Shown here piece after piece: positions 24,485 through 37,460 of a DNA stretch of 64,000 nucleotides. Each line of letters opens with the position of its first letter. Position 1 is the stretch's first letter. Both the position numbers and the translations under genes were made by a program. The notes under the pieces were generated by a model. It ran no database searches, was not told where the DNA came from, and saw nothing but the letters and a program-made list of their open reading frames with translations. Source of the stretch: Liolophura sinensis (lineage: Eukaryota; Mollusca; Polyplacophora; Chitonida; Chitonidae); contig NW_027017961.1 of the NCBI RefSeq assembly GCF_032854445.1, forward strand, positions 186,001 through 250,000. The letters run 5' to 3'.

Positions 24485-24850
24485 ACCGGCCCGGATAGCA
24501 CAGTTGGTAGAGCGTCCGCTTCGGGACCGGTAGATCCAGGATCAATCCTTGGTCGAGTCACACCTAAGACTTTAAAAGAGGAAGTTGTGACTTCCTCGTT
24601 TGGCGTTCAGCATGAAGGGGGATAGTGCAACGACTGGTTGACCCGTTTCAGTATAATGGCTCGGGCGGGGCGGCTTACTTGCCTTCGGTAAGTCATCTCA
24701 GTGATGCAGCACTAAATAAAAGAGCGGTGAAAATCCGTCCTGCAACAAGGAGGCACATTAAACGTGCATGCACCCTAATGATTCCTTCGTCGTCATATGA
24801 CTGAAAAATTGTTGAGTACGACGTTAAACCCCAAGCACTCACTCACTCAC
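24485..24850 (+). mobile_element. tRNA-derived SINE (L5 copy, complete)
   Basis: 366 bp. A box 24496-24507, B-box-like 24539-24548; target-site duplications 24473-24484 and 24851-24862. It combines CAGTATAATGG (as L3) with CATTAAACGTG (as L4) and has its own GTAAGTCATCTCAG, so it is mosaic or intermediate between the two. Confidence 0.87.
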
Positions 24851-25584
24851 TCAGTTGCACAGCGACATACATGTCTATACAGAAAAATGCTATCTGATCG
24901 CAGTCAGTGTAAAATTCCTGACGGTGTTTACTGTGCAGCAGAGATTCAGGATGGTGCTTACTGTGTAGCAGAGTTTCAGGATGGTATTTACTGTGCAGCA
25001 GAGATTCAGGATGGTGTTTACGGTGCAACAGAGATTCAGTATGGTGTTAATTGATTTAATCAACGATTCAGGAAAACACAGTGATCCAGGTTTAGAAGCT
25101 GCCTGACTTCAGGTTATATTAATATCTTGAAGTAATGATACTTCGTTGCTTGAAACCATTTAAACATCCGAATTCCACTGACTCTGTCAACACGCTGGAT
25201 GAAAGAATATATTGGAGTGAAATCAGTTAGAGAAACACATGATTTTCTATCGGCCTCACAACGTTTTACATTTTACTTACTTATTTAATTTTTGTTTGAG
25301 GAGGGCCTCAGTTACCGAGGGGGTCAGCACGCCATCGCCCTCTGTAATCCCACATGGAACACTGGGGTTAGAGCTGATTTCCTAGCTGGCACCATCTTTT
25401 AAGTGCCAATATTGAGAAATGCCTTCTATTTCTTCTCAACGATCAACGGTACAAAGATGCAGTTTGGACCAAATACACGCTAAAAAGCTCATCTTATCCC
25501 CACACATTATCCACACTAAATCTTTCATTTTTCCCCTCAGCTGAAATAGACTAAATCCAGTTAAAGAGACTCGTGTCTTATGAT
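24851..25584. repeat. Spacer right arm, L5 (734 bp)
   Basis: As at 8601, with GATACTTCGTTGC where L3 and L4 have GATACTGCGTTGC, and GTGCCAATATTG as in L3. Confidence 0.8.
24923..25042. repeat. 30-bp minisatellite, four units (L5)
   Basis: Four units starting at 24923, 24953, 24983 and 25013, indistinguishable by eye from the other five copies. Confidence 0.9.
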
Positions 25585-28500
25585 AGCATGCTCAGTTACA
25601 AGATAAACATTGTAAACATTATATTATCACGCTCACTTACAAGGTAAACATTGTAATCATTATAATAGAGAGCTCAGTTACAAGATGAAAATTGTAATCA
25701 TAATAGCATGTTCAGTTACAAGATGAATATTGTAATCATTATAATAACATCATCAGTTACAAAATGAACATTGTATTCATTATATTAGCACGTTCAATTA
25801 CAACATGAACATTGTAATCATTATAATAGCATGCTCAGTTACAAGATGAACATTGTAAACAGTATAATAGCGTGCTCATTTACAAAATGAACATTGTCAT
25901 CATTATAATAGCATGCTAAGTTACAAGATGAACATTGTAATCATTATAAAAACATCATCAGTTACAAGGTGAACATTGTAATCAGTATAAAAGCATGCTC
26001 AGTTGCAAAATGAACATTGTAATCATTATAATAGCATGTTCAGTTACAAGGTGAACATTGTAATTATTATAAAAACATGCCCAGTTACAAGATTAACATT
26101 GTAATACTTCTAATAGCATGTTCAGTTACGAAGTGAACATTGTAATCATTATAATAGCATGCTCAGTTTCAAGATAAATATTGTAATCATTATAATATCA
26201 TTTTCAGTTGCAAGATGAAGATTGTAATCGACATAATAGCATGTTCAGTTACAAGATGAACATTGTAATCATTGTAATAGCATGTTCAGTTACAAAGTGA
26301 ACATTGTAATCCTTATAATTGCATGTTCAGTTACAAGATGAACATTGTAATCATGATAAAAACATCATCAGTTGCAAGGTGAACATTGTAATCAGTATAC
26401 AAGCATGCTCAGTTGCAAATTGGACATTGTAATCATTACAATAGCATATTCAGTTACAAGTTGAACATTGTAATCATTATAATCATGTGCTCAGTTACAA
26501 GGTGAACATTGTAATCATTACAATAGCGTGCTCAGTTACAAGATGAACATTGTAATCATTATAAAAACATGCCCAGTTACAAGATGAACATTGTAATAGT
26601 TAAAATAGCATGATCAGTTACGAAGTGAACATTGTAATCATTATAATATCATTTTCAGTTGCAAGATAAACATTGTAATCATTATAATATCATTTTTAGT
26701 TACAAGATAAAGATTGTAATCGACATAATAGCATGTTCAGTTACAAGATGAACATTGTAATCATTGTAATAGCATGTTCAGTTACAAAGTAAACATTGTA
26801 ATCATTATAATAGCGTCAACGGTTACAAAATCACCATTGTAATCAATATAATAGCATGCTCAGTTACAAAATGAATATTGCAATTATTATATTAGCATAT
26901 GTAGTTACAAGATGAACATTGTAATCATTATTATAGCATATGTAGTTACAAGATGAACATTGTAATCATTATAAAAACATCATCAGTTACAAGGTGAACA
27001 TTGTAATCAGTATAAAAGCATGCTCAGTTTCAAAATGGATATTGTAATCATTACATTAGCATATTCACTTACAAGATGAACATTGTAATCATTATAATAA
27101 TGTGCTCAGTTACAAGGTGAACAATGTAATCTTTGTAATAGCATGTTCAGTTACAAAGTGAACATTGTAATCCTTATAATTGCATGTTCAGTTACAAAGT
27201 GAACATAGTAATTATTATAAAAACATCATCAGTTGCAAGGTGAACATTGTAATCAGTATACAAGCATGCTCAGTTGCAAAATGGACATTGTAATCATTAC
27301 AATAGCATATTCAGTTACAAGATGAACATTGTAATCATTATAATTATGCGCTCAGTTACAAGGTGAACAATGTAATCATTGTAATAGCATGTTCAGTTAC
27401 AAAGTGAACATTGTAATCCTTATAATTGCATGTTCAGTTACAAGATGAACATTGTAATCAGTATAAAAACATAAACAGTTACAAGGTGAACATTGTAATC
27501 AGTATACAAGCATGCTCAGTTGAAAAATGGACATTGTAATCATTACATTAGCATATTCACTTACAAGATGAATATTGTAATCATTATAATAACATCATCA
27601 GTTACAACATAAGCATTGTATTCATTATATTAGCTCGTTCACTTACAAGATAAACATTGTAATCATTATAAAAGCATGTTCAGTTACAAGGTGAACATAG
27701 TAATCATTTTAAAAACATGCTCAGTTGCAAGATAAAGATTGTAATCGACATAATAGCATGTTCAGTTATAAGATGAAGATTGTAATCATTATAAAAACAT
27801 CATCAGTTGCAAGGTGAACATTGTAATCAGTATACAAGCATGCTCAGTTGCAAGATAAACATTGTAATCATTACATTAGCATATTCACTTACAAGATGAA
27901 TATTGTAATCATTATAATAACATCATCAGTTACAAAGTAAACATTGTATTCATTATATTAGCACGTTCAATTACAAGATGAACATTGTAATCATTATAAA
28001 AGCATGTTCAGTTACAAGGTGAACATTGTAATCTTTATAAAAACATGCTCACTTACAAGATGAACATTCTAATCATTATAATAGCATGTTCAGTTACAAG
28101 GTGGACATTGTAAGTATAAAAGCATGCTCAGTTGCAAAATGGACATTGTAATCATTACATAAGCATATTTAGTTACAAGATGAATATTGTAATCATTATA
28201 ATAACATCATCAGTTACAAAATGAACATTGTATTCATTATATTAGCACGTTCAATTACAAGATGAACATTGTAATCATTATAATATCATGCTCAGTTGCA
28301 AGATAAAGATTGTAATCGACATAATAGCATGTTCAGTTACAAGATGAACATTGTAATCATTATAAAAACATAAACAGTTACAAGGTGAACATTGTAATCA
28401 GTATACAAGCATGCTCAGTTGCAAAATGGACATTGTAATCATTACATTAGCATATTCACTTACAAGATGAATATTGTAATCATTATAATAACATCATCAG

Positions 28501-29870
28501 TTACAACATAAGCATTGTATTCATTATATTAGCTCGTTCACTTACAAGATAAACATTGTAATCATTATAAAAGCATGTTCAGTTACAAGGTGAACATAGT
28601 AATCATTTTAAAAACATGCTCAGTTGCAAGATGAAGATTGTAATCGACATAATAGCATGTTCAGTTATAAGATGAAGATTGTAATCATTATAAAAACATC
28701 ATCAGTTGCAAGGTGAACATTGTAATCAGTATACAAGCATGCTCAGTTGCAAGATAAACATTGTAATCATTACATTAGCATATTCACTTACAAGATGAAT
28801 ATTGTAATCATTATAATAACATCATCAGTTACAAAGTAAACATTGTATTCATTATATTAGCACGTTCAATTACAAGATGAACATTGTAATCATTATAAAA
28901 GCATGCTCAGTTACAAGATGAACATTCTAATCATTATAATATCATGTTCAGTTACAAGGTGGACATTGTAAGTATAAAAGCATGCTCAGCTGCAAAATGG
29001 ACATTGTAATCATTACATAAGCATATTTAGTTACAAGATGAATATTGTAATCATTATAATAACAACATCAGTTACAAAATGAACATTGTATTCATTATAT
29101 TAGCACGTTCAATTACAAGATGAACATTGTAATCATTATAATATCATGCTCAGTTGCAAGATAAAGATTGTAATCGACATAATAGCATGTTCAGTTACAA
29201 GATGAACATTGTAATCATTGTAATAGCATGTTCAGTTACAAAGTGAACATTGTAATCCTTATAATTGCATGTTCAGTTACAAGATGAACGTTGTAATCAT
29301 TATAAAAACATCATCAGTTCCTAGGTGAACATTGTAATCAGTATACAAGCATGCTCAGTTGCAAAATGGACATTGTAATCATTGCAATAGCATATTCAGT
29401 TACAAGATGAACATTGCAATCATTATAATAATGTGCTCAGTTACAAGGAGAACATTGAAATCATTACAATAGCGTGCTCAGTTACAAGGTGGACATTGTA
29501 ATCATTATAAAAACATGCCCAGTTACAAGATGAACATTGTAATAGTTAAAATAGCATGCTCAAATACAAGATGAGCAATGTAATCATTATAATAGCATGC
29601 TCAATTACAAGATGAAAATTGTAATTCGTATAATAGCATGCTCAGTTACAACATGAACATTGTAATCATTATAATAGCATGTTCAGTTACAAGATGAACA
29701 TTGTAATCAGTATAATAGCATGCTCAGTTACAAAATTAATATTTTAATTATTACACTAGTATGCCCAGTTACAAGATGAACATTGTAATCAGTATAATAG
29801 CGTGCTCAGTTACAAGATGAGCAATGTAATCATTATAATAGCATGTTCAGTTACCAGATGAACATTGTAA
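25585..29870. repeat. 41-bp satellite array 5
   Basis: 4286 bp, about 105 monomers. Collinear with array 3 at offset 16,250 up to about 28.2 kb, then extended by an extra copy of a 22-monomer block. GTCAACGGTTAC marker at about 26813. It ends with the usual divergent monomer (about 29735-29760) before the S6 spacer. Confidence 0.95.
27472..29215. repeat. 899-bp higher-order repeat (22 monomers), two tandem copies
   Basis: The rare motif ACATAAACAGTTACAAGG marks the start of each copy; its TAAACAG lies at 27472 and 28371, 899 bp apart, equal to 22 x 41 minus the 3 bp of the short monomer. The second copy lacks one monomer near 28897 (AAAAGCATGCTCAG follows directly), so it is about 858 bp. 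Confidence 0.8.
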
Positions 29871-30765
29871 GAATTATTTTTTGAATAAATCGCTTCCAAA
29901 CTCTGGTATATTCACCTTAGTTTAACTAAACGCCATCATATCGTATTTATGTTAATTACATGTAATATTGTAATAGGCATGTTCTTGAGTCAAGTGGCCC
30001 TTTGTTAGACTGTTTAGCCTTTCAAAACGGAAACTACAGGTATGCATATTTAAGAGAACTTAAGTTTGTCCTTTTTTAAAACCATTTCCTTCATTCCTCA
30101 ATGAAAAATACATGCATTGTTTCGCACCCCTATTTGCAGCGTACTGGCAATGGGCCAAATGTGTAGAATACGATATCTGTGAAATTAATCTGACTGCAAT
30201 AAGATCAGAAAATTCGACCCCAGTTCTTTGATGGTTTTCTCTACGGTTCTTCTATATCGGGACTAGTCTTGCTGACAATGGTAACTGATGCTCGTCGGCA
30301 GGTACACGTACGTTAATGAGATCAATAACTTTGTCTCTTTCTTTCAGGACAAATATGTAACTTATTAAACTAACGGTTTTGACAGATAAATGTAACAGCT
30401 CTGTGATCTCATCATGTTAGAAATGAAATAACAAATGCGATATAGACGTACTTGAGCTCCTAATATGTTTTTTCCAGAGTGCTTACGGTGGACTTCGTTT
30501 GGATTCTGTGAGGGTTTTGATAGGTCTGTTATATGTTAATTGTGGATTACTGAAAACTCGCTCCACTAATATTATATGTACAAACATGTTTGCTTAAAGC
30601 CTTCCTTTCACTAGGAAATAAAATAGCCTGAGTAGGAGCCTTGTCAGGTGGGGTTATGTATGGGAGGACTAAGGTTTGCCTGAAGTGAAAGACATAGGTA
30701 CAGTAAATGGCGCAGAGACATACATGTCTTTACAGATAAATGTTATCTGATCGTCAGTTGCACAG
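29871..30765. repeat. Spacer left arm, S6 (895 bp)
   Basis: The left part carries L4-type variants (TTTTTTGAATAAATCG, CTTGAGTCAAG, AAGATCAGAAAATTCG, CCAGTTC). From about 30227 it carries L5-type variants (TTTGATGG, CTCGTCGGCAGG, AATAACAAATGCG, GGATTCTGTGAGG). Private to S6 and S7: TGTGGATTACTG and ATTATATGTAC. Upstream target-site duplication 30754-30765. Confidence 0.85.
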
Positions 30766-31130
30766 ACCGGCCCGGATAGCACAGTTGGTAGAGCGTCCGC
30801 TTCGGGACCGGTAGATCCAGGATCAATCCTTGGTCGAGTCACACCTAAGACTTTAAAAGAGGAAGTTGTAACTTCCTCGTTTGGCGTTCAGCATGAAGGG
30901 GATAGTGCAACGACTGGTTGACCCGTTTCAGAATAATGGCTCGGGCGGGGCGGCTTACTTGCCTTCGGTAAGTCGTCTCAGTGATGCAGCACTAAATAAA
31001 AGAGCGGTGAAAATCCGTCCTGCAACAAGGAGGCACATTACACGTGCATGCACCCTAATGATTCCTTCGTCGTCATATGACTGAAAAATTGTTGAGTACG
31101 ACGTTAAACCCCAAGCACTCACTCACTCAC
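30766..31130 (+). mobile_element. tRNA-derived SINE (S6 copy, complete)
   Basis: 365 bp. A box 30777-30788, B-box-like 30820-30829. Downstream duplication 31131-31142 reads TCAGTTACACAG, one change from the upstream TCAGTTGCACAG. It carries TTGTAACTTCC as in S1 and its own CAGAATAATGG. It has one G fewer than L copies near 30900, which opens a short spurious reading frame. Confidence 0.85.
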
Positions 31131-31152
31131 TCAGTTACACAGCGACATACAT

Positions 31153-33707
31153 ACAAGATGAAGATTGTAATCGACATAATAGCATGTTCAGTTACAAAAT
31201 GAACATTGTAATCATTGTAATAGCATGTTAAGTTACAAAGTGAACATTGTAATCATTATAAAAACATAAACAGTTACAAGGTGAACATTGTAATCAGTAT
31301 ACAAGCATGTTCAGTTGCAAAATGGACATTGTAATCATTACATTAGCATATTCACTTACAAGATGAATATTGTAATCATTATAATAACATCATCAGTTAC
31401 AACATAAGCATTGTATTCATTATATTAGCTCGTTCACTTACAAGATAAACATTGTAATCATTATAAAAGCATGTTCAGTTACAAGGTGAACATAGTAATC
31501 ATTTTAAAAACATGCTCAGTTGCAAGATAAAGATTGTAATCGACATAATAGCATGTTCAGTTATAAGATGAAGATTGTAATCATTATAAAAACATCATCA
31601 GTTGCAAGGTGAACATTGTAATCAGTATACAAGCATGCTCAGTTGCAAGATAAACATTGTAATCATTACATTAGCATATTCACTTACAAGATGAATATTG
31701 TAATCATTATAATAACATCATCAGTTACAAAGTAAACATTGTATTCATTATATTAGCACGTTCAATTACAAGATGAACATTGTAATCATTATAAAAGCAT
31801 GTTCAGTTACAAGGTGAACATTGTAATCTTTATAAAAACATGCTCACTTACAAGATGAACATTCTAATCATTATAATAGCATGTTCAGTTACAAGGTGGA
31901 CATTGTAAGTATAAAAGCATGCTCAGCTGCAAAACTGGACATTGTAATCATTACATAAGCATATTTAGTTACAAGATGAATATTGTAATCATTATAATAA
32001 CATCATCAGTTACAAAATGAACATTGTATTCATTATATTAGCACGTTCAATTACAAGATGAACATTGTAATCATTATAATATCATGCTCAGTTGCAAGAT
32101 AAAGATTGTAATCGACATAATAGCATGTTCAGTTACAAGATGAACATTGTAATCATTATAAAAACATAAACAGTTACAAGGTGAACATTGTAATCAGTAT
32201 ACAAGCATGCTCAGTTGCAAAATGGACATTGTAATCATTACATTAGCATATTCACTTACAAGATGAATATTGTAATCATTATAATAACATCATCAGTTAC
32301 AACATAAGCATTGTATTCATTATATTAGCTCGTTCACTTACAAGATAAACATTGTAATCATTATAAAAGCATGTTCAGTTACAAGGTGAACATAGTAATC
32401 ATTTTAAAAACATGCTCAGTTGCAAGATGAAGATTGTAATCGACATAATAGCATGTTCAGTTATAAGATGAAGATTGTAATCATTATAAAAACATCATCA
32501 GTTGCAAGGTGAACATTGTAATCAGTATACAAGCATGCTCAGTTGCAAGATAAACATTGTAATCATTACATTAGCATATTCACTTACAAGATAAATATTG
32601 TAATCATTATAATAACATCATCAGTTACAAAGTAAACATTGTATTCATTATATTAGCACGTTCAATTACAAGATGAACATTGTAATCATTATAAAAGCAT
32701 GTTCAGTTACAAGGTGAACATTGTAATCTTTATAAAAACATGCTCACTTACAAGATGAACATTCTAATCATTATAATATCATGTTCAGTTACAAGGTGGA
32801 CATTGTAAGTATAAAAGCATGCTCAGCTGCAAATTGGACATTGTAATCATTACATAAGCATATTTAGTTACAAGATGAATATTGTAATCATTATAATAAC
32901 ATCATCAGTTACAAAATGAACATTGTATTCATTATATTAGCACGTTCAATTACAAGATGAACATTGTAATCATTATAATATCATGCTCAGTTGCAAGATA
33001 AAGATTGTAATCGACATAATAGCATGTTCAGTTACAAGATGAACATTGTAATAATTGTAATAGCATGTTCAGTTACAAAGTGAACATTGTAATCCTTATA
33101 ATTGCATGTTCAGTTACAAGATGAACGTTGTAATCATTATAAAAACATCATCAGTTCCTAGGTGAACATTGTAATCAGTATACAAGCATGCTCAGTTGCA
33201 AAATGGACATTGTAATCATTGCAATAGCATATTCAGTTACAAGATGAACATTGCAATCATTATAATAATGTGCTCAGTTACAAGGAGAACATTGAAATCA
33301 TTACAATAGCGTGCTCAGTTACAAGGTGGACATTGTAATCATTATAAAAACATGCCCAGTTACAAGATGAACATTGTAATAGTTAAAATAGCATGCTCAA
33401 ATACAAGATGAGCAATGTAATCATTATAATAGCATGCTCAATTACAAGATGAAAATTGTAATTCGTATAATAGCATGCTCAGTTACAACATGAACATTGT
33501 AATCATTATAATAGCATGTTCAGTTACAAGATGAACATTGTAATCAGTATAATAGCATGCTCAGTTACAAAATTAATATTTTAATTATTACACTAGTATG
33601 CCCAGTTACAAGATGAACATTGTAATCAGTATAATAGCGTGCTCAGTTACAAGATGAGCAATGTAATCATTATAATAGCATGTTCAGTTACCAGATGAAC
33701 ATTGTAA
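31153..33707. repeat. 41-bp satellite array 6
   Basis: 2555 bp, about 62 monomers. It starts at ACAAGATG directly after GACATACAT, as in the other S units. It consists largely of two copies of the 22-monomer block (ACATAAACAG at about 31267 and 32167). One monomer near 31934 has a single-base insertion (AAAACTGGACATTG), making that block 900 bp. Confidence 0.95.
31267..33050. repeat. 900-bp higher-order repeat (22 monomers), two tandem copies
   Basis: Same block as at 27472. Its start marker TAAACAG recurs at 31267 and 32167. The second copy keeps the monomer that is missing from the copy at 28371, so the deletion there is local. Confidence 0.8.
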
Positions 33708-34602
33708 GAATTATTTTTTGAATAAATCGCTTCCAAACTCTGGTATATTCACCTTAGTTTAACTAAACGCCATCATATCGTATTTATGTTAATTACATGT
33801 AATATTGTAATAGGCATGTTCTTGAGTCAAGTGGCCCTTTGTTAGACTGTTTAGCCTTTCAAAACGGAAACTACAGGTATGCATATTTAAGAGAACTTAA
33901 GTTTGTCCTTTTTTAAAACCATTTCCTTCATTCCTCAATGAAAAATACATGCATTGTTTCGCACCCCTATTTGCAGCGTACTGGCAATGGGCCAAATGTG
34001 TAGAATACGATATCTGTGAAATTAATCTGACTGCAATAAGATCAGAAAATTCGACCCCAGTTCTTTGATGGTTTTCTCTACGGTTCTTCTATATCGGGAC
34101 TAGTCTTGCTGACAATGGTAACTGATGCTGGTCGGCAGGTACACGTACGTTAATGAGATCAATAACTTTGTCTCTTTCTTTCAGGACAAATATGTAACTT
34201 ATTAAACTAACGGTTTTGACAGATAAATGTAACAGCTCTGTGATCTCATCATGTTAGAAATGAAATAACAAATGCGATATAGACGTACTTGAGCTCCTAA
34301 TATGTTTTTTCCAGAGTGCTTACGGTGGACTTCGTTTGGATTCTGTGAGGGTTTTGATAGGTCTGTTATATGTTAATTGTGGATTACTGAAAACTCGCTC
34401 CACTAATATTATATGTACAAACATGTTTGCTTAAAGCCTTCCTTTCACTAGGAAATAAAATAGCCTGGGTAGGAGCCTTGTCAGGTGGGGTTATGTATGG
34501 GAGGACTAAGGTTTGCCTGAAGTGAAAGACATAGGTACAGTAAATGGCGCAGAGACATACATGTCTTTACAGATAAATGTTATCTGATCGTCAGTTGCAC
34601 AG
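33708..34602. repeat. Spacer left arm, S7 (895 bp)
   Basis: Nearly the same as S6, but with CTGGTCGGCAGG (L4 type) where S6 has CTCGTCGGCAGG, and AGCCTGGGTAGG where others have AGCCTGAGTAGG. Upstream target-site duplication 34591-34602. Confidence 0.85.
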
Positions 34603-34967
34603 ACCGGCCCGGATAGCACAGTTGGTAGAGCGTCCGCTTCGGGACCGGTAGATCCAGGGTCAATCCTTGGTCGAGTCACACCTAAGACTTTAAAAGAGGA
34701 AGTTGTAACTTCCTCGTTTGGCGTTCAGCATGAAGGGGATAGTGCAACGACTGGTTGACCCGTTTCAGCATAATGGCTCGGGCGGGGCGGCTTACTTGCC
34801 TTCGGTAAGTCGTCTCAGTGATGCAGCACTAAATAAAAGAGCGGTGAAAATCCGTCCTGCAACAAGGAGGCACATTACACGTGCATGCACCCTAATGATT
34901 CCTTCGTCGTCATATGACTGAAAAATTGTTGAGTACGACGTTAAACCCCAAGCACTCACTCACTCAC
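34603..34967 (+). mobile_element. tRNA-derived SINE (S7 copy, complete)
   Basis: 365 bp. A box 34614-34625; B-box-like sequence at 34657-34666 reads GGGTCAATCC here, a private change. The downstream duplication at 34968-34979 carries the same TTACAC change as S6, which confirms common descent of S6 and S7. Confidence 0.85.
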
Positions 34968-34989
34968 TCAGTTACACAGCGACATACAT

Positions 34990-36565
34990 ACAAGATGAAG
35001 ATTGTAATCGACATAATAGCATGTTCAGTTACAAAATGAACATTGTAATCATTGTAATAGCATGTTAAGTTACAAAGTGAACATTGTAATCCTTATAATT
35101 GCATGTTCAGTTACAAGATAAACATTGTAATCATTATAAAAACATCATCAGTTGCAAGGTGAACATTGTAATCAGTATACAAGCATGCTCAGTTGCAAAA
35201 TGGACATTGTAATCATTACAATAGCATATTCAGTTACAAGATGAACATTGTAATCATTATAATCATGTGCTCAGTTACAAGGTGAACATTGTAATCATTA
35301 CAATAGCGTGCTCAGTTACAAGATGAACATTGTAATCATTATAAAAACATGCCCAGTTACAAATTGAACATTGTAATAGTTAAAATAGCATGATCAGTTA
35401 CGAAGTGAACATTGTAATCATTATAATAGCATGCTCAGTTGCAAGATAAACATTGTAATCATTATAATATCGTTTTCAGTTAAAAGATGAAGATTGTAAT
35501 CGACATAATAGCATGTTCAGTTACAAGATGAACATTGTAATCATTGTAATAGCATGTTCAGTTACAAAGTAAACATTGTAATCATTATAATAGCATCAAC
35601 GGTTACAAAATCACCATTGTAATCAATATAATAGCATGCTCAGTTACAAAATGAATATTGCAATCAATATATTAGCATATTTCATTACAAGATGAACATT
35701 GTAATCATTATAAAAACATCATCAGTTACAAGGTGAACATTGTAATCAGTATAAAAGCATGCTCAGTTGCAAAATGGATATTGTAATCATTACATTAGCA
35801 TATTCACTTACAAGATGAACATTGTAATTATTATAATAATGTGCTCAGTTACAAGGTGAACAATGTAATCATTGTAATAACATCATCAGTTACAAAGTGA
35901 ACATTGTATTCCTTATAATTGCATGTTCACTTTCAAAGTGAACATTGTAATCATTATAAAAACATCATCAGTTGCAAAGTGAAAATTGTAATCAGTATAC
36001 AAGGATGCTCAGTTGCAAAATGGACATTGTAATCATTACAATAGCATATTCAGTTACAAGATGAACAATGTAATCATTGTAATAGCATGTTCAGTTACAA
36101 AGTGAACATTGTAATCCTTATAATTGCATGTTCAGTTACAAGATGAACATTGTAATCATTATAAAGAAATAAACAGTTTTAAGGTGAACATTGTAATCAG
36201 TATACAAGCATGCTCAGTTGCAAAATGGACATTGTAATCATTGCAATAGCATATTCAGTTACAAGATGAGCAATGTAATCATTATAATAGCATGCTCAAT
36301 TACAAGATGAAGATTGTAATTCGTATAGTAGCATGCTCAGTTACAACATGAACATTGTAATCATTATAATGGCATGTTCAGTTACAAGATGAACATTGTA
36401 ATCAGTATAATAGCATGCTCAGTTACAAAATTAATATTTTAATTATTACACTAGTATGCCCAGTTACAAGATGAACATTGTAATCAGTATAATAGCGTGC
36501 TCAGTTACAAGATGAGCAATGTAATCATTATAATAGCATGTTCAGTTACCAGATGAACATTGTAA
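34990..36565. repeat. 41-bp satellite array 7
   Basis: 1576 bp, about 38 monomers. The first ~1.2 kb resemble part of array 3 (GTCAACGGTTAC-type marker near 35592, here with AGCATCAACGG; AAATAAACAGTTTTAAGG near 36165, compare 13550). From about 36181 it matches array 1 at offset 33,232. The boundary between the two giant copies therefore lies inside this array. Confidence 0.95.
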
Positions 36566-37460
36566 GAATTATTTTTAGAATAAATCGCTTCCAAACTCTG
36601 GTATATTCACCTTAGTTTAACTAAACGCCATCATATCGTATTTATGTTAATTACATGTAATATTTTAATAGGCATGTTCTTAAATCAAATGGCCCTTTGT
36701 TAGACTGTTTAGCCTTTCAAAACGGAAACTACAGGTATGCATATTTAAGAGAACTTATGTTTGTCCTTTTTTAAAACCATTTTCTTCATTCCTCAATGAA
36801 AAATACATGCATTGTTTCGCACCCCTATTTGCAGCGTTCTGGCAATGGGCCAAATGTGTAGAATACGATATCTGTGAAATTAATCTGACTGCAATAAAAT
36901 CAGAAAATTCGACCCCAATTCTTTTATGGTTTTCTCTACGGTTCTTCTATATCGGGACTAGTCTTGCTGACAATGGTAACTGATGCTCGTCGGCAGGTAC
37001 ACGTACGTTAATGAGATCAATAACTTTGTCTCTTTCTTTCAGGACAAATATGTAACTTATTAAACTAACGGTTTTGACAGATAAATGTAACAGCTCTGTG
37101 ATCTCATCATGTTAGAAATGAAATAAAAAATGCGATATAGACGTACTTGAGCTCCTAATATGTTTTTTCCAGAGTGCTTACGGTGGACTTCGTTTGGATT
37201 CTGTGAGGGTTTTGATAGGTCTGTTATATGTTAATTGTGTATTACTGAAAACTCGCTCCACTAACATTATATATACAAACATGTATGCTTAAAGCCTTCC
37301 TTTCACTAGGAAATAAAATAGCCTGAGTAGGAGCCTTGTCAGGTGGGGTTATGTATGGGAGGACTAAGGTTTGCCTGAAGTGAAAGACATAGGTACAGTA
37401 AATGGCGCAGAGACATACATGTCTTTACAGATAAATGTTATCTGATCGTCAGTTGCACAG
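36566..37460. repeat. Spacer left arm, T8 (895 bp)
   Basis: Second-copy counterpart of 3334 (offset 33,232), with no difference noticed by eye. Upstream target-site duplication 37449-37460. Confidence 0.85.

Larger units (their letters stand above)
18782..28397. repeat. 4808-bp repeat, two neighbouring L units
   Basis: Spacer plus array from 18782 recurs 4808 bp downstream from 23590: the SINEs start at 19677 and 24485 and the minisatellites at 20115 and 24923. The same 4808-bp distance separates 52708 and 57516 in giant copy 2. The second array (4286 bp) is longer than the first (2813 bp), so collinearity holds for the spacer and only part of the array; the end given is nominal. Confidence 0.75.
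2949..36180. repeat. Giant repeat unit, copy 1 (33,232 bp)
   Basis: Everything from about 2949 onward recurs 33,232 bp downstream in the same orientation and order: spacers at 3334, 7340, 18782, 23590 and 29871 match those at 36566, 40572, 52708, 57516 and 63797. The left limit is where sequence just before 36181 (AT-rich, ending GTTTTAAGG) stops matching that before 2949 (GTTCCAAGG). If the repeat is a direct tandem, copy 1 ends where copy 2 begins. Differences seen by eye are single bases at 2990/36222 (G/A), 11547/44779 (T/A) and 17980/51212 (C/T). The exact boundary is uncertain by a few monomers because it lies inside satellite. Confidence 0.85.
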
